Positions 60,150 through 64,000 of a DNA stretch of 64,000 nucleotides are shown here, one piece after another. The translations under genes and the position numbers were made by a program. Below the pieces are notes generated by a model. The model saw only the letters and a program-made list of their open reading frames with translations, was not told where the DNA came from and ran no database searches. The stretch comes from CBDEUK01 sp965250225 (GTDB lineage Bacteria; Pseudomonadota; Gammaproteobacteria; Eutrophobiales; Eutrophobiaceae). Every line of letters begins with the position of its first letter. Positions within the stretch are counted from its first letter, which is position 1. The DNA lies in contig CBDFNQ010000033.1 of NCBI GenBank assembly GCA_965250225.1, positions 1-64,000 of the forward strand, given 5' to 3'.

Positions 60150-60345
60150 GATGCTACAGTTTGGTAGAAAAATCGCGTTTTACTGAGTCCGGTTTTGAGT
60201 TGATTACATACAGATCCGGGAAGTAGTACGTTTTGCTCAATACCGTATCCTGCAAGAGACAGATTTCTAAAAAAAGTACACTTTTTGAGACTCTAAAAAC
60301 AGAAGAAATCCGTTAAGTTATTGATAATGATAGAAAAATAATGGT

Positions 60346-60361
60346 TGGCATGGCAGATGCA
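60346..60361 (+). promoter_or_regulatory. Sigma-54 promoter not followed by a gene
   Basis: TGGCATGGCAGATGCA with GG (60347-60348) and GC (60359-60360) exactly 10 bases apart. A terminator lies only ~125 bp downstream with no gene between. The stretch 60150-60345 before it holds no gene that I can see; an A/T-only hairpin near 60271-60285 may end fliK transcripts. Confidence 0.85.
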
Positions 60362-60371
60362 GTGTATAGGA

Positions 60372-60498
60372 CATGGCTCAGATATGAATCTGATTCTTCA
60401 GAGACATATATGAGACATGTTTTTGTTAAGTACTCTTAACAAACTCCTAGATACGAGTGTAATTTATAAGCCGTTAGTGTTCTAGCGGCTTTTTTTTT
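60372..60498 (+). ncRNA. Candidate sigma-54-dependent small RNA
   Basis: Predicted transcript from ~12 nt past the -12 element to the U run. It folds into a long hairpin at 60371-60420 (arms ACATG, CTCA, ATATG and TCTGA pair in order with TCAGA, CATAT, TGAG and CATGT, with purine mismatches between the helices and a TTCT loop), a 9-bp perfect hairpin (TTTGTTAAG 60422-60430 with CTTAACAAA 60435-60443) and a terminator hairpin. The longest frame with an ATG is 9 codons. Its place after fliK and its promoter type suggest a FleQ/FleR-controlled regulator. Target unknown. Confidence 0.65.
60469..60498 (+). terminator. Intrinsic terminator of the candidate small RNA
   Basis: AGCCGTTAG (60469-60477), loop TGTT, CTAGCGGCT (60482-60490), then eight T residues. 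It lies about 90 bp before the rhodanese start codon. Confidence 0.92.
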
Positions 60499-60591
60499 AT
60501 TGTTTTTTTCAAGCGAAGACGGAAATTGGTCAATAATTATTATTAAGGCTTTTATTTGACCAACCGAAGTTCACACCTTATCTTAATTTCT

Positions 60592-60996
60592 ATGGTATTC
60601 CAAAGAAATTTCATCGTTTTGACACTTATTTTCCTGTTGTTTGCCTGTATTGGTGAACAAACTGGCCTGACTATGAGTGTCCAGCAGCTTCAATCGCGTA
60701 TTGAGAATGCTGAATCGCCCCTTATTCTCGATGTGCGTAGTAAAAAAGAGTATGAAAAGGGTCATATTCAGGGAGCTGTCCATATTCCAATCAAGCAATT
60801 AACGGATAGGCTGTCGATCATTAGTGACAAGAAATCTGAAGAAATTGTCGTCTATTGTTACGTTGGTCCCAGAGCTAGAAAAGTTGAGGAAATTCTCAGT
60901 ACTAATGGTTTTTCTAATGTCATTCAATTGACTGGTCATTTCAAGGCCTGGAAAGAAGCAAATCTTCCGATTGTCAATTCAGATGAATCTGGTTAA
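60592..60996 (+). CDS. Rhodanese-like lipoprotein
   Basis: 134 residues from the ATG at 60592. A lipoprotein signal (FIVLTLIFLLFAC, lipid Cys at residue 19) precedes a single rhodanese domain: LILDVRSKKEYEKGHIQGAVHIP, then the active-site loop IVVYCYVGPRARK (C89). It probably handles sulfur transfer or redox in the periplasm. Transcription from the sigma-54 promoter at 60346 is cut by the intervening terminator. Confidence 0.85.
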   Translation: MVFQRNFIVLTLIFLLFACIGEQTGLTMSVQQLQSRIENAESPLILDVRSKKEYEKGHIQGAVHIPIKQLTDRLSIISDKKSEEIVVYCYVGPRARKVEEILSTNGFSNVIQLTGHFKAWKEANLPIVNSDESG

Positions 60997-61030
60997 TCGG
61001 TGTCTCTTTCGCATTTCGAAAAAATTACAT

Positions 61031-62506
61031 TTAACGCAAAATCGAACCCAATACCCCGCGAATGATCTTACGGCCGAGTGTCGTGCCCACTGTTCTGGCC
61101 ACGCTTTTTAGCATAGTCTCGCCGATGCCCTGGCGTTTACGACCCGAAGATTTTTTCTTTTCTTTTTTCGCCTGTGCTTTTTCTTCTTCAAGACGTCTTT
61201 TTTCAGCGGCTTCCTGTTTGGCGATCTCTTCGGTACGTTGCTTTAACAGTTCAAAGGCCGATTCGCGATCAATACTTTCGTCGTAGCGCCCCTTCATCGG
61301 TGAGCGATCGATCACTTCTTTTCGTTCTTCCTCGGTCAATGGTCCAATACGAGATTCAGGTGGGCGAATTAAAATTCTTTCAACAGGAGTAGGGGTACCG
61401 GATTCATCCAGAATAGAAACGAGGGCTTCACCCAGACCGAGTTGCGTAATGACTTCTTCGGCATCAATTTCAGGATTTTGACGAAAGGTTTCAGCCACTG
61501 TTTTAATCGCTTTTTTATCTTTTGGTGTGTAGGCACGGAGTGCATGTTGAACCCTGGCACCGAGTTGTCCGAGTATACCCATAGGAATATCCATGGGACT
61601 TTGACTGATAAAAAATACACCAACACCTTTGGAGCGGATCAAACGAACCACTTGTTCAATTTTATTGATGAGCACCTTGGGTGCTTGATCGAAAAGAAGG
61701 TGGGCCTCATCAAAGAACAACACCAGCTTGGGTTTGTCTACATCACCTACTTCGGGTAATTGTTCGAATAGTTCGGATAATAACCAGAGCAAGAAGGTTG
61801 CATATAATTTAGGTGAGTGAGATATCAATCGGGTGACATCCAGGATACTCACCACGCCACGACCAGAAAAATCCGTGATCATTAAGTCGTCAATCTTGAG
61901 CGCGGGTTCACCAAAGAAATGTTCAGCACCCTGTTCTTCGAGGACCAGCAGTCGGCGTTGAATAGCACCAAGACTGGCACTTGATATATTGCCATATTCA
62001 ATTGAAAGTTCTTTTGAATTTTGACCCATCCAGTTCAGCATGGAGCGTAGATCTTTTAGATCCAGCAGTAACATGCCATTGTCATCAGCGATACTAAACG
62101 CAGCGTATAACACACCGGTTTGTGTTTCGTTCAGATCGAACAGGCTTGAGAGCAATAAAGGACCCATTTCTGAAATGGTTGTACGAACCGGGTGGCCTTG
62201 TTTGGAGAAGACATCCCAGAACAAGGTTGGGTTTGGGTTAAAGGCGTAATCATCAATACCAATAATGTTCACGCGTTCGTCGATTTTTGGATGTGTTTTA
62301 CCTGCATTGGCAAGTCCGGAAAGATCACCTTTGACGTCGGCCATAAAGGTGGGAACACCGATCCTGGAAAAAGATTCGGCAAAAATTTGTAAGGTGACGG
62401 TTTTTCCCGTGCCGGTAGCACCAGCGATCATGCCATGACGATTTGCCATAGCTGAAATCAGATGTACCTGATTTTTTCCATTACCCCCTATCAGAAAATC
62501 ACTCAT
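61031..62506 (-). CDS. yjgR-like: HerA/FtsK-like ATPase of the YjgR (DUF853) family
   Basis: 491 residues. Walker A GATGTGKT (29-36), the IGIDDYAFNPNPTLFWDVFSKQGHPVRTTISEMGPLLLSSLFDLNETQ block of DUF853, Walker B KLVLFFDEAHLLF, and sensor VGVFFISQSPMDIP. The C-terminus is Lys/Glu-rich (RRLEEEKAQAKKEKKKSSGRKRQG) and ends in a short hydrophobic helix. Cellular role not established in the family. Confidence 0.92.
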   Translation of the reverse strand: MSDFLIGGNGKNQVHLISAMANRHGMIAGATGTGKTVTLQIFAESFSRIGVPTFMADVKGDLSGLANAGKTHPKIDERVNIIGIDDYAFNPNPTLFWDVFSKQGHPVRTTISEMGPLLLSSLFDLNETQTGVLYAAFSIADDNGMLLLDLKDLRSMLNWMGQNSKELSIEYGNISSASLGAIQRRLLVLEEQGAEHFFGEPALKIDDLMITDFSGRGVVSILDVTRLISHSPKLYATFLLWLLSELFEQLPEVGDVDKPKLVLFFDEAHLLFDQAPKVLINKIEQVVRLIRSKGVGVFFISQSPMDIPMGILGQLGARVQHALRAYTPKDKKAIKTVAETFRQNPEIDAEEVITQLGLGEALVSILDESGTPTPVERILIRPPESRIGPLTEEERKEVIDRSPMKGRYDESIDRESAFELLKQRTEEIAKQEAAEKRRLEEEKAQAKKEKKKSSGRKRQGIGETMLKSVARTVGTTLGRKIIRGVLGSILR

Positions 62507-62624
62507 TTCGCCTCCAGGCCTGAATTGTAGTACGGTTGTCTGTATAGTGCTCTGGTCTAATCGAGCACTGAAGTATGTTAACTGATTGTTTTTAATAAAA
62601 AAATATTAGAATCAGTTAAAAAAG

Positions 62625-62639
62625 TTGTGCAATGCACAA
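62625..62639. promoter_or_regulatory. Palindrome upstream of phaC
   Basis: TTGTGC-AAT-GCACAA is an inverted repeat 104 bp before the phaC ATG. It contains TGC-N3-GCA, the type of half-site reported for PhaR-like repressors. The assignment is tentative. The remaining intergenic sequence (62507-62742) shows no gene. Confidence 0.4.
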
Positions 62640-62742
62640 TTTATGTGTAAATTAAAGATATTAGTTATATTGAATGATAACAAAGCTATCTGTCTAGGCA
62701 ATGCAGGCACTAGCTTACTCAAAAAATTGGAGATTTATTCAG

Positions 62743-64000
62743 ATGTTTCAAGACCCACTCCCCAAAGAGGCTTTTTCAGCCGAAAATTTTCTCGAGATGG
62801 GTGAAAAGGCTCAATCTCTTGCAAACGATTTTATCAGTTCCCAGTTTTCAAGTTTTGAAAAACTGGGTTCTTCACCTGTTTCGGGCGAAATGCTTCAACT
62901 TTGGCGGAGTTGGTTAAGTAATCCACAAGCTATTTTATCTATACACCAGAATTTCTGGCAGGCGTATGCAAAATTACTGGAAAATTCTGTAGATTTATTT
63001 TGCGGCATTACATCTGATCCGGTTATTGAAGCTGAGGGCGGTGATCGTCGCTTCAGCGACGAGGAGTGGAATGACCATCCACTGTTTAATCATATTAAGC
63101 AGTTATACCTTCTTGCTTCACGTTGTGTCCTGGCTCACTTTGCAGTGAATGAGGGTATGGATGATAAAACTGCGAAGAAAATGGAGTTTTTTGCTAAGCA
63201 GTGGGTGGATGCACTGTCGCCGACAAATTTTGCTGCCACTAACCCCGAAGTTATGAAAGAAACCCTGGATTCCAGTGGTGCTAACTTATTGCAGGGTTTT
63301 AAAGCGCTGCTCGACGATTTGCAGCGTGGTAAGGGTGAACATTTGATGACCCGGATGACTGATTTTTCTGCTTTTGAAATTGGTAAGAATATCGCTAGTA
63401 CAAAAGGCAAGGTCATTTTTGAAAATGATTTATTTCAGTTACTTCAATACTCTCCAACAACAAAAACTGTGTTTGAACGACCATTATTAATTGTTCCACC
63501 GTGGATTAATAAATATTACATCCTTGATTTAAGTCCTGAGAATAGTTTTATTCAGTGGGCGGTCGATCAGGGGCATACGGTGTTTATTATTTCCTGGTGT
63601 AATCCAGACGAAGACAAGGCCAACAAAACCTTTGAAGACTACATGACTGAAGGTGTCGTTACCGCAATGGAACAAGTGAAAAAAGAAACCGGCGTCAGCG
63701 CGATGAATACCATCGGTTATTGTGTCGGCGGAACCTTGTTAGCGGCAACCAATGCCTGGTTAACAGCGAAAAGAAAAAAACTGGTTCATTCCACGACCTA
63801 TTTTACAACCATGATTGATTTTGAAAATCCAGGCGACCTGGGTGTCTTTATTGATGAAGAGCAACTGGATTCACTGGATGCTGATATGGCAAAAGAGGGT
63901 TATCTGGACGGTACCTCCATGGCCAGCGTATTTAATATGTTACGTGCCAATGATTTGATTTGGCCTTTCTTTATTAACAACTATTTACTGGGCAAAGATC
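62743..64000 (+). CDS. phaC: Poly(3-hydroxyalkanoate) synthase PhaC, partial at right edge
   Basis: The frame is open from the ATG at 62743 to the end of the window (419 codons). Class I PhaC features: the N-terminal domain with DRRFSDEEWNDHPLFNHIKQLYLL, PLLIVPPWINKYYILDLSPENSFIQWAVDQGHTVFIISW, and the lipase-like box GYCVGG with the catalytic Cys at about residue 327. The catalytic Asp and His lie beyond the edge. It makes carbon-storage polyester. Preceding AATTGGAGATT supplies a ribosome site. Confidence 0.95.
   Translation, partial: MFQDPLPKEAFSAENFLEMGEKAQSLANDFISSQFSSFEKLGSSPVSGEMLQLWRSWLSNPQAILSIHQNFWQAYAKLLENSVDLFCGITSDPVIEAEGGDRRFSDEEWNDHPLFNHIKQLYLLASRCVLAHFAVNEGMDDKTAKKMEFFAKQWVDALSPTNFAATNPEVMKETLDSSGANLLQGFKALLDDLQRGKGEHLMTRMTDFSAFEIGKNIASTKGKVIFENDLFQLLQYSPTTKTVFERPLLIVPPWINKYYILDLSPENSFIQWAVDQGHTVFIISWCNPDEDKANKTFEDYMTEGVVTAMEQVKKETGVSAMNTIGYCVGGTLLAATNAWLTAKRKKLVHSTTYFTTMIDFENPGDLGVFIDEEQLDSLDADMAKEGYLDGTSMASVFNMLRANDLIWPFFINNYLLGKD

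Noticed and set aside
60346..60996. Sigma-54 control of the rhodanese gene
   Set aside because: The terminator at 60469-60498 lies between promoter and gene, so the promoter more likely serves the short transcript.

Overview
The window reads as chromosome of a motile gammaproteobacterium of fairly low G+C. The main evidence is a polar-type flagellar cluster in the Pseudomonas/Shewanella/Vibrio style: flgA-flgM-flgN divergent from cheV-cheR-flgBCDEFGHIJKL, then fliC-flaG-fliD-fliS-fliT, fleQ, fleS-fleR, fliEFGHIJ and fliK. Consensus-like sigma-54 and sigma-28 promoters sit where expected. A class I type PHA synthase gene runs off the right edge. I cannot name the genus.

Region 1 (1 to about 18.4 kb) is accessory DNA. 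A segment of at least 4.27 kb is present twice with an 8,111-bp offset (1-4270 and 8112-12381), and I found only two mismatches. Each copy carries the end or the whole of a primase-ATPase gene, a tyrosine recombinase, a structured non-coding stretch and a RelBE-type toxin-antitoxin pair. Each copy ends inside the conserved pre-toxin motif of a polymorphic-toxin tail and is joined there to a different toxin domain plus its own immunity gene. A third, shorter toxin/immunity pair follows. All three putative immunity proteins have a signal peptide or membrane anchor, which points to periplasmic targets. A PIN-type toxin-antitoxin pair and an XRE regulator lie between the copies. After the array come a small unknown gene, two Y1/REP-associated transposases with REP-like palindromes, and an AbiE-type toxin-antitoxin pair with an apparently leaderless mRNA.

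Region 2 (18.7-28.1 kb) holds a DUF1302 / DUF1329 / YCF48-like / RND-MMPL envelope cluster whose RND gene carries seven frameshifts, a tRNA-Arg(CCU), and a three-gene set of a radical SAM protein and two sugar-transferase-like proteins of the rSAM/selenodomain-associated type.

Region 3 (28.1-60.2 kb) is the flagellar and chemotaxis cluster. It starts with a YcgR-like PilZ protein on the minus strand. A phased array of TTGCC decamers lies upstream of the flgB sigma-54 promoter. The 618 bp between flgL and fliC contain relics of two nucleotide-sugar genes (rmlA start and rmlB interior) on the minus strand, probably the scar of a lost flagellin-glycosylation or O-antigen island. The sensor kinase gene fleS is frameshifted in its ATP-binding domain.

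Region 4 (60.2-64 kb) opens with a sigma-54 promoter that is followed by no gene but by about 125 nt of strongly structured sequence ending in an intrinsic terminator. This is the best candidate for an undescribed element here: a flagellar-regulon small RNA. A lipoprotein rhodanese, a HerA/YjgR-type ATPase (minus strand) and the start of phaC follow.
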